The translations under genes were made by a program, and so were the position numbers. Below are positions 1 to 6,452 of a DNA stretch of 40,652 bases, piece by piece. Every line of letters begins with the position of its first letter. The first letter of the stretch is position 1. The DNA is from a virus: positions 4,289 to 44,940 of the IMG/VR virus record IMGVR_UViG_3300030419_003974; one strand, 5' to 3'. The notes under the pieces are model-generated. The model did not search any database, was not told the origin of the DNA, and saw only the letters and a program-made list of their open reading frames with translations.

Positions 1-428
1 TAGATGTGTCCACCACCACCTACGAATTGTTTCATTCCAACTATTTCACCAAAGATACTTGGGTTAATCCATCTTCTTCCACTCTCATCAGGTACAGAAC
101 CTAAGTCTTCAGTTCCAGCAATTAATACTTTACCTTGAATTTCAAGAATAATACCACCACTTGTTTGAACACCACCACCCATTGATAAACTTGTATTCTT
201 TAATGCTGTATATGTTGATATTGATTTTTTCTTACCAAGAACTTTAGGTAACATTACTTTGGCATTATACCAATCAATGTTATGAAGTGCGGTAATAGGA
301 ACATCACCCAATACTTGTTTCATTATTTTTGGATACATAGGTATAAAACCTTGTGCAACCCATTGTAATGATTTCTGAGTGTGTGCTACTTTGGTTTCTA
401 ATAATATGTCTTTTAATTTAGGTATCAT
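1..428 (-). CDS. Partial hypothetical protein (5' end of gene; 3' end beyond window)
   Basis: Reading the minus strand from the ATG at 428-426 gives an open frame of 142 codons that runs off the left edge without a stop. It begins MIPKLKDILLETK and has Gly-rich stretches (LSMGGGVQTSGG and FVGGGGHI) and the segment DESGRRWINPS. No signal peptide or membrane segment is visible. A second upstream ATG at 433-431 is out of frame and meets a stop at once, so 428 is the best start. It is the only minus-strand gene here and is divergent from the phosphatase gene at 545. I do not recognise the family; a conserved phage protein of unknown role is the most that can be said. Confidence 0.75.
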   Translation of the reverse strand, partial: MIPKLKDILLETKVAHTQKSLQWVAQGFIPMYPKIMKQVLGDVPITALHNIDWYNAKVMLPKVLGKKKSISTYTALKNTSLSMGGGVQTSGGIILEIQGKVLIAGTEDLGSVPDESGRRWINPSIFGEIVGMKQFVGGGGHI

Positions 429-476
429 ATCATTTATAAATATCAAATGGTAGTAAAATATATGTAAATAAATCCT

Positions 477-539
477 GTTACAAACTGTTACAATTTAATT
501 AAAAAAACATTAGGTTTTCTCATATATTATTCGTAGCTT
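477..539 (+). promoter_or_regulatory. Composite promoter module, copy 1
   Basis: Two GTTACAA direct repeats (477-483 and 487-493) start exactly 10 bp apart, one helical turn. They are followed by an A-tract, a -35-like TAGGTT (511-516) and, after 17 nt, TAGCTT (534-539). The ATG at 545 follows after ATAGT. The block matches the module at 1246-1310 almost base for base on the upstream side, so the conservation is regulatory and not coding. The GTTACAA pair is a possible activator site or UP-like element; that role is inferred. Confidence 0.6.
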
Positions 540-544
540 ATAGT

Positions 545-1024
545 ATGATAAAAAAGGATGATATGAATAAAATAGTAATTTTTGATTTAGACGGAACTTT
601 GGCTCTTATAGATAAACGGAGAGCTTTAGCTACCAAAGACAATGGTAAAATGGATTGGGATGTATTCTTTCATAGAGATAACATCAAATTAGATGTTCCC
701 AATACACCAGTTATAAAAATGGCACAGATGTTGAAATCACAGGGTTTCACTATTGTTATATTTAGTGGTCGTTCTAAAGTTTCATATAGAACAACACGAC
801 AATGGTTGATTCAGAATGATATTCCATTTGATGATTTACATATGAGACCAACAGATGATTACCATCATTATATGAAAGATTCAGATTTAAAACAAATGTG
901 GTTGGATACAGCTACATTTGATAAAGATGATGTATTTGCAGTATTTGACGACAGACAACAAGTTGTTGATATGTGGAGAAAAAATGGATTAACTACATTT
1001 CAAGTTGCAGATGGAGATTTTTAA
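545..1024 (+). CDS. Stand-alone PseT-type 3'-phosphatase (HAD superfamily)
   Basis: The protein has the HAD motif IVIFDLDGTLA near the N-terminus, IVIFSGR as motif II, and a C-terminal segment with DDRQQVVDMWR and a final QVADGDF. That ending closely matches the C-terminal phosphatase half of T4 polynucleotide kinase/phosphatase (PseT), which removes 3'-phosphates from RNA or DNA ends. There is no P-loop kinase half; at 159 aa only the phosphatase is present. In T4 this activity works in repair of nicked tRNA. The start is uncertain. ATG 545 lies 5 nt after a -10-like box without a ribosome site, whereas ATG 563 has AAGGA at 554-558. A leaderless start at 545 and a normal start at 563 are both possible. 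Confidence 0.85.
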   Translation: MIKKDDMNKIVIFDLDGTLALIDKRRALATKDNGKMDWDVFFHRDNIKLDVPNTPVIKMAQMLKSQGFTIVIFSGRSKVSYRTTRQWLIQNDIPFDDLHMRPTDDYHHYMKDSDLKQMWLDTATFDKDDVFAVFDDRQQVVDMWRKNGLTTFQVADGDF

Positions 1025-1025
1025 A

Positions 1026-1121
1026 ATGAGTTATGAATTAATAATGGCTTGTTTGTGTTTTACTGGTTGCTTTATAGGTTTTTTTATAGTATGGTGGTTA
1101 TCAGATATGGAGGATTTTTAG
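1026..1121 (+). CDS. Small single-pass membrane protein (31 aa)
   Basis: ATG at 1026, 1 nt after the phosphatase stop, opens a 31-codon frame ending in TAG at 1119-1121. The product is one hydrophobic helix (residues 5-25, with CLCFTGCFIGFFIVWW) followed by an acidic tail SDMEDF. The tight spacing suggests translation coupled to the phosphatase. Too short for family assignment; support is the coupling, the clean membrane-helix composition and the absence of any other gene in the gap. Confidence 0.45.
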   Translation: MSYELIMACLCFTGCFIGFFIVWWLSDMEDF

Positions 1122-1226
1122 TTGAGGGGTTGCGTCCTCAATATAAGTGAAGGTATACAACGGACAAGGCTTTGGCGTATGAAACAAGACGGTGGGATGC
1201 GAGTGGTTGACCAATACCTTCACTTA
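1122..1226 (+). ncRNA. Candidate structured RNA
   Basis: Directly after the small membrane gene lies a hairpin TTGAGG (1122-1127)/CCTCAA (1136-1141). It is followed by a 13-bp perfect stem formed by 1144-1156 and 1214-1226 (core AAGTGAAGGTAT paired with ATACCTTCACTT). The 57-nt interior can extend with CAAC (1158-1161)/GTTG (1206-1209) and is noticeably richer in G than its surroundings. A frame can be read through it (from TTG 1122), but it has no start context and no recognisable protein features. It could be a riboswitch-like leader of the downstream gene, although a promoter lies between them, or a free-standing small RNA. Class unknown. Confidence 0.5.
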
Positions 1227-1245
1227 AAGTATTACTTTAAAAGTT

Positions 1246-1310
1246 GTTACAAACTGTTACAATTTAATTCAAAAAAACACTTGACTTATATTGCAATTTA
1301 TTTGTAGCTT
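1246..1310 (+). promoter_or_regulatory. Composite promoter module, copy 2
   Basis: GTTACAA repeats at 1246-1252 and 1256-1262 (10-bp phased) are followed by an A-tract, TTGACT (1281-1286), an 18-nt spacer and TAGCTT (1305-1310). The ATG at 1316 lies 5 nt further on. The upstream half matches 477-509 with a single 1-nt insertion, and the last 14 bases (GTAGCTTATAGTAT) before and into the ATG are also shared. Confidence 0.65.
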
Positions 1311-1315
1311 ATAGT

Positions 1316-3439
1316 ATGAAGAAAAGGAAAAAAAAGGATAATAATTTTATGAGTTTTAATTCAAGAGATTTTAAGGGTTTTACTTTTAGGAGTGGGCCTG
1401 TTAGTAAAACAAAAAAGTCATTTTCAACATTTTGGGATAATCAATCTGATGATGTTGATGTTGATAATTTTTTAGGTTTAGATGATGATAAACCTAAAGG
1501 TAAAGATTTGGTTGCTTTGGCTGGTTACAAAAGAGCCATTAGTAACTTTGTTAATATTGTTACTGGTGATAATATACCAGTTGTTTTCAATTCAAAAGAT
1601 GAAAGTTATACTGATGGTAAAAAAGTTGTTATCGGTTCTAATATCGATGACAAGAAATTTGATGTGGCTGTTGGACTTGCTCTTCACGAGGGTTCTCACA
1701 TTAAACTTTCAGATTTCACTTTGTTAAAGAATTTAGAAACATCAATACCAGCTGAACTTTATGTTCTTGCTGAGAAAGTTGGTGTTACAAAATTTCAAGT
1801 TATTTCTACTGTTAAAAATATTCTTAACTATGTTGAAGATAGAAGAATTGATTCATTCATCTTCAGAACTTCTCCTGGTTATAAAGGTTATTATCACTCT
1901 ATGTATGACAAGTATTTCTACTCAAAGAATGTAGATAAAGGTTTGTTGTCTTCAGAGTTCAGAACTGAAACTATTGAGTCTTATATGTTTAGAATTATTA
2001 ACTTACATAATAAGAATAGACAGTTAGGTGCTCTTAAAGGTTTAAAAGAAATTTATGAGACTATTGATTTAGGTAGGATTCAAAGAGGTTTAATGAGAGA
2101 TACTAATGAGGCTTTCAATATTGCATGTGATGTTATGGGTATTATTCTTCTTAACATTGATAAGATTGAAACTCCTGATTCTGATGGTGGTTCTGATTCA
2201 CAGAATGGTGATTCTCAAGAGGGTAATGGTTCAGGTGAGGGTAACACTATCTCTGATGAAGAACTTCAAGATATGATTGATTCTGATTCTATTGATTCTT
2301 CAACTACTCCAGAAGAAAATCTTTCTAACGATGATGGTTCAGATGCTGTTGAACTTTCAGATAGACAGAAAAAAATGTTAGAGAATCATTTCAAAAAACA
2401 AGAAAAGTTTCTTGATGGTGATGTTCAAAAAACTTTACTTTCTAAAAAAGATAATAAAGATATTAAGGCTATTGAAGAGTCAGGTGCTAGTTATGAGAAT
2501 GTTGGAAATGACATTCCAAAAAATTATTGGAGTAGTACTCCTGGTAAAGGAACAAAATGTTTAGTTGTTAAAAAATTAACTCAATCACTTGTTGATTCAA
2601 ATCAATTCGGTTGTGCGACAAGTTACAATCAAAGTTCTTATGATAGATATGAAAGATACAACTTTGTTGAAGAAGGTTTAAGACTTGGTTCTATGTTGGG
2701 TAGAAAACTTCAAGTTAGAGGTGAGGAATCTCAACTTAAATTTACAAGACAAGATTCTGGTAAGATTGACAAGAGATTGATTTCTGAACTTGGTTTCGGA
2801 AACTCAAATGTTTTCTCTCACACTCTTACTGAAAGATATAACAAAGCTTACTTACACTTGTCTGTTGATGCTAGTGGTTCTATGAGTGGTAAAAAATGGA
2901 ACAAAGCTATGACAAGTTGTGTGGCTATGATTAAGGCTTGTGATATGGCTGGTAACATTGATGTGGTTGTTTCAATCAGAACTACTCATGGTAAAGGAAA
3001 TCAAGATGTACCTTTGATTATGGTTTGTTACGATTCAAGAATTGATAAACTTGTTAAAGTTAAAAATCTTTTCTCGGCTCTTGATGTTCACGGAACTACT
3101 CCTGAAGGATTGTGTTTTGAGGCGATACAAAAAGATTTAATCCCAGGTAACTCCAATCAAGATAGTTACTTTGTTAACTACTCTGATGGACAACCTTACT
3201 ATGGTAACAACGAAATTGATTACTCTGGTAGAGATGCTGAGAGACATACTAAAAAAATGTGTGATGGTATGAGGGCTATGGGAATTAGTGTGTTGAGTTA
3301 TTTTATTGGTGGTGACTATGAGTATGATTCAGATAGAGAATCTTTCACTGGAATGTATGGGAAAGATGCTGAGTTCATAAACGCTACTAATATGATGAGT
3401 GTGGCAAAAACAATGAACAAAAAATTCTTGGAGAAATAA
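1316..3439 (+). CDS. HExxH metallopeptidase-like / VWA-domain protein (CobT/CoxE-like)
   Basis: The 707-aa protein has two parts. Residues about 60-270 carry ALHEGSH (HExxH at 124-128) and a later YVEDRRIDSF, a plausible zinc third-ligand region as in gluzincin peptidases. After a low-complexity acidic Ser/Gly/Asp linker (about 288-345), a von Willebrand A domain begins near 510 with a full MIDAS motif DASGSMS (D518, S520, S522) and the threonine segment GTTPEG. Such VWA proteins are common in T4-like marine phages and are often labelled CobT or peptidase. The substrate is unknown; a role in lysis, host takeover or particle assembly is open. ATG 1316 lacks a ribosome site but sits 5 nt after the -10 box; ATG 1349 with AAGGA at 1334-1338 is the alternative start. 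Confidence 0.8.
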   Translation: MKKRKKKDNNFMSFNSRDFKGFTFRSGPVSKTKKSFSTFWDNQSDDVDVDNFLGLDDDKPKGKDLVALAGYKRAISNFVNIVTGDNIPVVFNSKDESYTDGKKVVIGSNIDDKKFDVAVGLALHEGSHIKLSDFTLLKNLETSIPAELYVLAEKVGVTKFQVISTVKNILNYVEDRRIDSFIFRTSPGYKGYYHSMYDKYFYSKNVDKGLLSSEFRTETIESYMFRIINLHNKNRQLGALKGLKEIYETIDLGRIQRGLMRDTNEAFNIACDVMGIILLNIDKIETPDSDGGSDSQNGDSQEGNGSGEGNTISDEELQDMIDSDSIDSSTTPEENLSNDDGSDAVELSDRQKKMLENHFKKQEKFLDGDVQKTLLSKKDNKDIKAIEESGASYENVGNDIPKNYWSSTPGKGTKCLVVKKLTQSLVDSNQFGCATSYNQSSYDRYERYNFVEEGLRLGSMLGRKLQVRGEESQLKFTRQDSGKIDKRLISELGFGNSNVFSHTLTERYNKAYLHLSVDASGSMSGKKWNKAMTSCVAMIKACDMAGNIDVVVSIRTTHGKGNQDVPLIMVCYDSRIDKLVKVKNLFSALDVHGTTPEGLCFEAIQKDLIPGNSNQDSYFVNYSDGQPYYGNNEIDYSGRDAERHTKKMCDGMRAMGISVLSYFIGGDYEYDSDRESFTGMYGKDAEFINATNMMSVAKTMNKKFLEK

Positions 3440-3440
3440 A

Positions 3441-3605
3441 ATGTATACTTTACTTTTAAAAAATAATACAGAAATTATAGATAAGGTATCTGCTAAAAAT
3501 TTAGAAGAAGCAAAATTCTTTTTTATGAATAGAAAACAAATGAATGAAGAAACATTTAATAACTTATATGAGGTAAAAAAAGAAGATGACAAAAAAAGAA
3601 AATAA
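3441..3605 (+). CDS. Small hypothetical protein (54 aa)
   Basis: ATG 3441 begins 1 nt after the VWA stop and has GGAG at 3430-3433 as ribosome site. The 54-aa product (MYTLLLKNNTEIIDKVSAKN at the start) has a short beta-strand-like N-terminus, then a charged helix with EEAKFFFMNRKQM, ending in a Lys-rich tail. It overlaps the next gene by 20 nt in another frame, typical of packed phage operons. Small soluble phage proteins of this kind are common; no function can be assigned. Confidence 0.6.
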   Translation: MYTLLLKNNTEIIDKVSAKNLEEAKFFFMNRKQMNEETFNNLYEVKKEDDKKRK

Positions 3606-3801
3606 TAATTTATATGAATCAGTAGGCAACTATACTAAATTTAAATTGGTAGAAATGTTAATTGATAAATATAAAGATAAGAAAATGGATAATATGAATC
3701 AGATGGAACAACTAGCTGATGATGTATTAAATATATTATCTATATGTGGTTTAAAATACTATAACGAATTGAAAGGGGAATTTAATGAGAATAGGAATTG
3801 A
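3586..3801 (+). CDS. Small hypothetical protein (71 aa)
   Basis: A 71-aa, mostly helical, highly charged soluble protein with Met-rich middle (KKMDNMNQMEQLADDVLNIL) and one Cys. It starts inside the 3' end of the preceding small gene, with only a weak AAAGAAG ribosome site, and overlaps the following deoxynucleotidase by 17 nt. The overlaps on both sides imply coupled translation in one operon with the VWA protein and the nucleotidase. Family not recognised. Confidence 0.6.
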   Translation: MTKKENNNLYESVGNYTKFKLVEMLIDKYKDKKMDNMNQMEQLADDVLNILSICGLKYYNELKGEFNENRN

Positions 3802-4348
3802 TTGTGATGGAGTGTTAAGAGATTTCATTCCAGCACTTATAGACAGTGTTAAAGAAACTCATCCACAACACGCTGATAAAATAAAAACACCAAACGCTTG
3901 GGAATGGGAATCATGGTTACCATTTTGGACTGAAGAGGAAACGGAGAAATATGTTTTTGAAGATAACTTTTTAGATTTTTTTGGTCCAGAATGTCCACCA
4001 ATTAATACATCAATTGAAGATTGGCCCAAACTAAAACAATGGGCAAAAGAAAATGGTCACGAATTAGTTTTAGTATCAGCTCAAAGACCACATTGTGAAG
4101 AACCAACTACTGAATGGTTAAAGAAATATGGTTTTGATTTTGATGAAATACATTATACTAAACATAAATGGTCTATTGATGTTGATGTATTGATTGATGA
4201 CTCACCAGAAAAGTTAGAACAATTTTCAGATAGAAGCGTAAACTATGGTTCTGCAATTTGTTATAAACAAACTTGGAATACACAATGTCAGAATAAAGGT
4301 ATGGCCATTGACAGATTGTCAGATATTATAGGTAGAGTATTTGGATAA
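3785..4348 (+). CDS. HAD-family 5'(3')-deoxyribonucleotidase-like protein
   Basis: The start MRIGIDCDGVLRDF is a HAD motif I (DxDGV). VLVSAQRP fits motif II and VLIDDSPEKL fits motif IV with paired Asp. The length (187 aa) and order of motifs match NT5C-type 5'-nucleotidases, which remove the phosphate from deoxynucleoside monophosphates and are common in phages as nucleotide-pool enzymes. AAAGGGGAA just upstream is a good ribosome site for ATG 3785. It is the last gene before the foldable hsp20 leader. A different phosphomonoester substrate cannot be excluded. Confidence 0.75.
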   Translation: MRIGIDCDGVLRDFIPALIDSVKETHPQHADKIKTPNAWEWESWLPFWTEEETEKYVFEDNFLDFFGPECPPINTSIEDWPKLKQWAKENGHELVLVSAQRPHCEEPTTEWLKKYGFDFDEIHYTKHKWSIDVDVLIDDSPEKLEQFSDRSVNYGSAICYKQTWNTQCQNKGMAIDRLSDIIGRVFG

Positions 4349-4423
4349 TTAGTTTGGTACAATTATTGTACTATATATAGTATAGATTGTTGCTCAAGGT
4401 GAGGACAATCGTAATTAGACTAA
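4349..4423 (+). promoter_or_regulatory. Foldable leader upstream of hsp20
   Basis: Immediately after the nucleotidase stop, TTAGT (4349-4353) can pair with ACTAA (4419-4423), enclosing two hairpins. One is GTACAA-TTA-TTGTAC (4357-4371). The other, at 4385-4410, has GATTGT paired with ACAATC and, inside it, CTCA with TGAG. Between them lies the palindrome CTATATATAG (4371-4380), which may instead be a promoter -10 region. The hsp20 ribosome site (TAGGAG) comes about 20 nt later. The three-stem layout suggests an RNA leader, perhaps responsive to temperature or a ligand; this is inference. Confidence 0.45.
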
Positions 4424-4451
4424 ATAGTTAATTAAACATAGGAGAAATAAA

Positions 4452-4916
4452 ATGACTAAAGTAAGATTCGTAAACCCAAAACATCTCAACCGAGATGAAT
4501 TTTTAACACCATTCGATGCGATATTCGACCAACTTGTAAATAAAACATTTCCAACTTTTAAAGAAGAAACTGGAGTATCCTTCAACAAAGGTGCTTATCC
4601 TAAAGTGAATGTCTATGAGTACGATGACAAAATAGGTATCGTAGCAGAGATTCCTGGATTGGATAAAAAGAATGTAACTGTTGAGGTAGAAGAAGATGTT
4701 CTGATTATATCAGGTGATAAACACGGATTTGATTCTGATGGTGGTAAATGTATAACACGAGAATTAAAACAATCAGCCTTTACAAGATCCTTTAATCTTG
4801 GAGAATATTTAGATGGTACTAATGTATCAGCTAAATTTAAAGATGGTATGTTATCTATATCTATCCCGAAGAAAGAACCAGAACAACCTAAAAAACATTC
4901 TGTTAAAATTTCTTAA
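4452..4916 (+). CDS. hsp20: Small heat-shock protein, Hsp20/alpha-crystallin family
   Basis: The 154-aa protein has a short N-terminal arm (to about residue 48) and an alpha-crystallin domain that starts at YPKVNVYEYDDK and runs through IVAEIPGLDKKNV to the hallmark GMLSISIPK. The C-terminal tail ends SVKIS, resembling the I-x-I anchoring motif. These ATP-independent holdases keep unfolding proteins soluble and are frequent in T4-like marine phages, where a role in scaffolding or capsid folding has been suggested. AGGAG precedes the ATG. It overlaps the next gene through TAATG. The foldable leader upstream could make expression conditional. Confidence 0.92.
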   Translation: MTKVRFVNPKHLNRDEFLTPFDAIFDQLVNKTFPTFKEETGVSFNKGAYPKVNVYEYDDKIGIVAEIPGLDKKNVTVEVEEDVLIISGDKHGFDSDGGKCITRELKQSAFTRSFNLGEYLDGTNVSAKFKDGMLSISIPKKEPEQPKKHSVKIS

Positions 4917-5098
4917 TGTTTGAGAAATTAGAATTTCAAGGTAAGATGTGGGAAGTGAAAGCCAAAGTAGATGGGCGTCGAATTGATGACCCATCTACTC
5001 TTAAAAAAAGTTATGATGCTGATATGGTTATAAGAAATCCTAATAATATTTATTTTGTATTAAATGAAATAATAGATGCGGATTATGAAGAAATTTAA
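4916..5098 (+). CDS. Small hypothetical protein (60 aa)
   Basis: Starts at the ATG of the TAATG overlap with hsp20, so it is almost surely translated by coupling. The 60-aa product is acidic toward its end (DADYEEI) and has an N-terminal segment FEKLEFQGKMWEVKAKV that looks like a small beta sheet. A rho-independent terminator follows 28 nt later, making this the last gene of the hsp20 unit. No known family recognised. Confidence 0.65.
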   Translation: MFEKLEFQGKMWEVKAKVDGRRIDDPSTLKKSYDADMVIRNPNNIYFVLNEIIDADYEEI

Positions 5099-5126
5099 AT
5101 AGGTTATATTATGTTATCTTCGTCAC

Positions 5127-5156
5127 AAAAAGGTTCTGTTTTTCAGAACCTTTTTT
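5127..5156 (+). terminator. Rho-independent terminator after the hsp20 unit
   Basis: AAAAAGGTTCTG (5127-5138) pairs perfectly with CAGAACCTTTTT (from 5144) around a 5-nt T loop, and the T run continues to 5156. The 3' T-tract lies on the + strand, and the flanking genes are both +. Confidence 0.93.
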
Positions 5157-5203
5157 GTTTTCAGGTATTGTGATACTATTTATTATAAAGGCCGGAGAAT
5201 ATT

Positions 5204-5599
5204 ATGTTAATAAAAGTCTTAATAGTTTTATTACTAATTTCAATGGCTCACACCGAATGGCGATGGGCCAATGATACATCAGAATTTACAATGGATAAAC
5301 AAGCACACTTTGCTGGTAGTTTTGGACTTTACTTTATGTTCAGACACAAGGACTTCTCTGAATTAGATTCTTTTAAATACACTTTATATTGTGGATTAGC
5401 AAAAGAAGTATTTGATGCGTATGTTCCTTATGAAAAAAATGGTAAGTGGGGTGGTGATGGATTCTCAAAATATGATTTAGCCTATGACTTATTTGGTATA
5501 GGAGTAGCTTATGGTGTAGATAAGTTATGGGATAAAATATGGAAAAATAAAAAAAAGAAAAAACCTTTTGATTTAACCATTTCTTTGTATAGATATTGA
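5204..5599 (+). CDS. Exported YfiM/DUF2279-like protein
   Basis: The first 17 residues (MLIKVLIVLLLISMAHT) form a signal peptide. The mature part has DKQAHFAGSFGLYFMFR, then AKEVFDAY and a Gly-rich YDLAYDLFGIGVAYGVDKLW, the pattern of the YfiM/DUF2279 periplasmic proteins (DK..HF followed by K(E)..D and D...N/D.....G). The C-terminus is Lys-rich. No lipobox Cys is visible, unlike the YfiM lipoproteins, so it may be soluble in the periplasm or anchored by the uncleaved signal. GGAG precedes the ATG. Role unknown; a host-envelope effector fits with its neighbours. Confidence 0.55.
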   Translation: MLIKVLIVLLLISMAHTEWRWANDTSEFTMDKQAHFAGSFGLYFMFRHKDFSELDSFKYTLYCGLAKEVFDAYVPYEKNGKWGGDGFSKYDLAYDLFGIGVAYGVDKLWDKIWKNKKKKKPFDLTISLYRY

Positions 5600-5630
5600 T
5601 ATTTATTAATATAACCAACGGAGAACTGAT

Positions 5631-5978
5631 ATGGAAGAAGCAATCCAAAATCAGGTTTCATTTTTAATAGGTAAGTATGGATGGTTATTTATAGTAGGTG
5701 TTATAACATTACTTTTTAGATCTACGATTGAGAAAGGTGTAGCTGGATTTATGGTATTTATGGGTAATGATTATAACGAAGATGATGTTGTTGAGGTAGA
5801 TGGTAGACCCGGTAGAATAGTCCGCTGTGGAATATGGACAACAACATTTTTCTTGTATGATGTAGTAGATGGAAACATAGTAGGTGGTAGCAAACTCGTC
5901 ATACAAAATGATAAGTTAAAAGACTTAAAAATAGAAAAACCCTTATCTAAATTAGACCTCACAAAATACAAAAAATAA
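5631..5978 (+). CDS. Miniature MscS-like protein (one membrane helix plus beta domain)
   Basis: Residues about 16-30 and 36-45 are hydrophobic (YGWLFIVGVITLLF, then GVAGFMVFMG). From residue 46 the chain reads NDYNEDDVVEVDGRPGRIV, then an aromatic/Thr stretch and a K-LVIQNDKLKDL element. This is the pattern of the MscS beta domain (D-x-I/V-x-V-x-G-x-x-G-x-V ... I-P-N-x-x-L), which follows the pore helix in mechanosensitive channels. Channel proteins of this family are normally over 280 aa; here only the pore-proximal helix and the beta domain remain in 115 aa. It may assemble as a small pore or interfere with the host channel. GGAG precedes the ATG. Confidence 0.6.
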   Translation: MEEAIQNQVSFLIGKYGWLFIVGVITLLFRSTIEKGVAGFMVFMGNDYNEDDVVEVDGRPGRIVRCGIWTTTFFLYDVVDGNIVGGSKLVIQNDKLKDLKIEKPLSKLDLTKYKK

Positions 5979-6002
5979 AAAAAAATAAAAAAAAAATAAA
6001 GC

Positions 6003-6032
6003 TTGACATATATATGCAATAATTACTATATT
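6003..6032 (+). promoter_or_regulatory. Promoter, TTGACA-N18-TATATT
   Basis: TTGACA at 6003-6008 and TATATT at 6027-6032 are separated by exactly 18 nt and preceded by a long A-rich stretch and AAAGC, as at 9845. The ATG at 6048 follows 15 nt after the -10 box. Spacing and boxes match the promoters at 9845 and 11235. Confidence 0.8.
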
Positions 6033-6047
6033 AAAAGGTGATACAAT

Positions 6048-6452
6048 ATGTCAACAAAAAAGAAAATAGAAAGACATTCATTTGTCGATGAAAATGGACA
6101 ACGATGGTTACAATGTAAGTATTGTTATGACTATAAAGAAGTCGAACCAGAAATTGGTGCTATAACTTGTGGGAATTGTGTTGTTAAGATAGATATGATA
6201 AAGTTTCCAGGAACTATAAAAAAACAAAAAGTATCGAGTGGTAGACCAGCAGGTTGGCATTTTATGAATGAGTATGTTGACAAAGATGGTAATGTGTTTC
6301 ATAAAGGTAAAGAACAACCTGACTTAAAGGGAACTCTTCCACCAACTAAAGTGAAACCAAGAAAGAAGAAAAAGAAATTATCAGCTGATGATAAATTAAA
6401 AAGAGATTTAGATAATTGGAAAAAAAGAAAAAGAGCAAGAAGGGGTAAATAG
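6048..6452 (+). CDS. Zinc-ribbon protein with basic tail
   Basis: WLQCKYCYDYKEVEP and AITCGNCVV give two CxxC knuckles about 20 residues apart, a typical zinc ribbon in the first 45 residues. The middle has HFMNEYVDKDGNVFHKGKEQ, and the last 40 residues are strongly basic (KVKPRKKKKKLSAD and RKRARRGK), which suggests nucleic-acid or ribosome binding. It is the first gene after the promoter at 6003 and overlaps the deformylase by one base (TAGTG). The product is hypothetical; pairing with a ribosome-linked enzyme is suggestive only. Confidence 0.65.
   Translation: MSTKKKIERHSFVDENGQRWLQCKYCYDYKEVEPEIGAITCGNCVVKIDMIKFPGTIKKQKVSSGRPAGWHFMNEYVDKDGNVFHKGKEQPDLKGTLPPTKVKPRKKKKKLSADDKLKRDLDNWKKRKRARRGK

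Noticed and set aside
1122-1307. 61-aa frame starting with TTG across the structured-RNA region
   Set aside because: No ribosome site, no protein-like features, and it runs through both a strong RNA stem and the promoter of the next gene.
3329-3592. Minus-strand 87-aa open frame across the end of the VWA gene
   Set aside because: Lies opposite two well-supported + genes; Ser/Phe-rich composition typical of an antisense shadow.
5204-5599. Lipoprotein call for the YfiM-like protein
   Set aside because: No Cys follows the signal peptide in a lipobox; the only Cys is in the middle of the chain.
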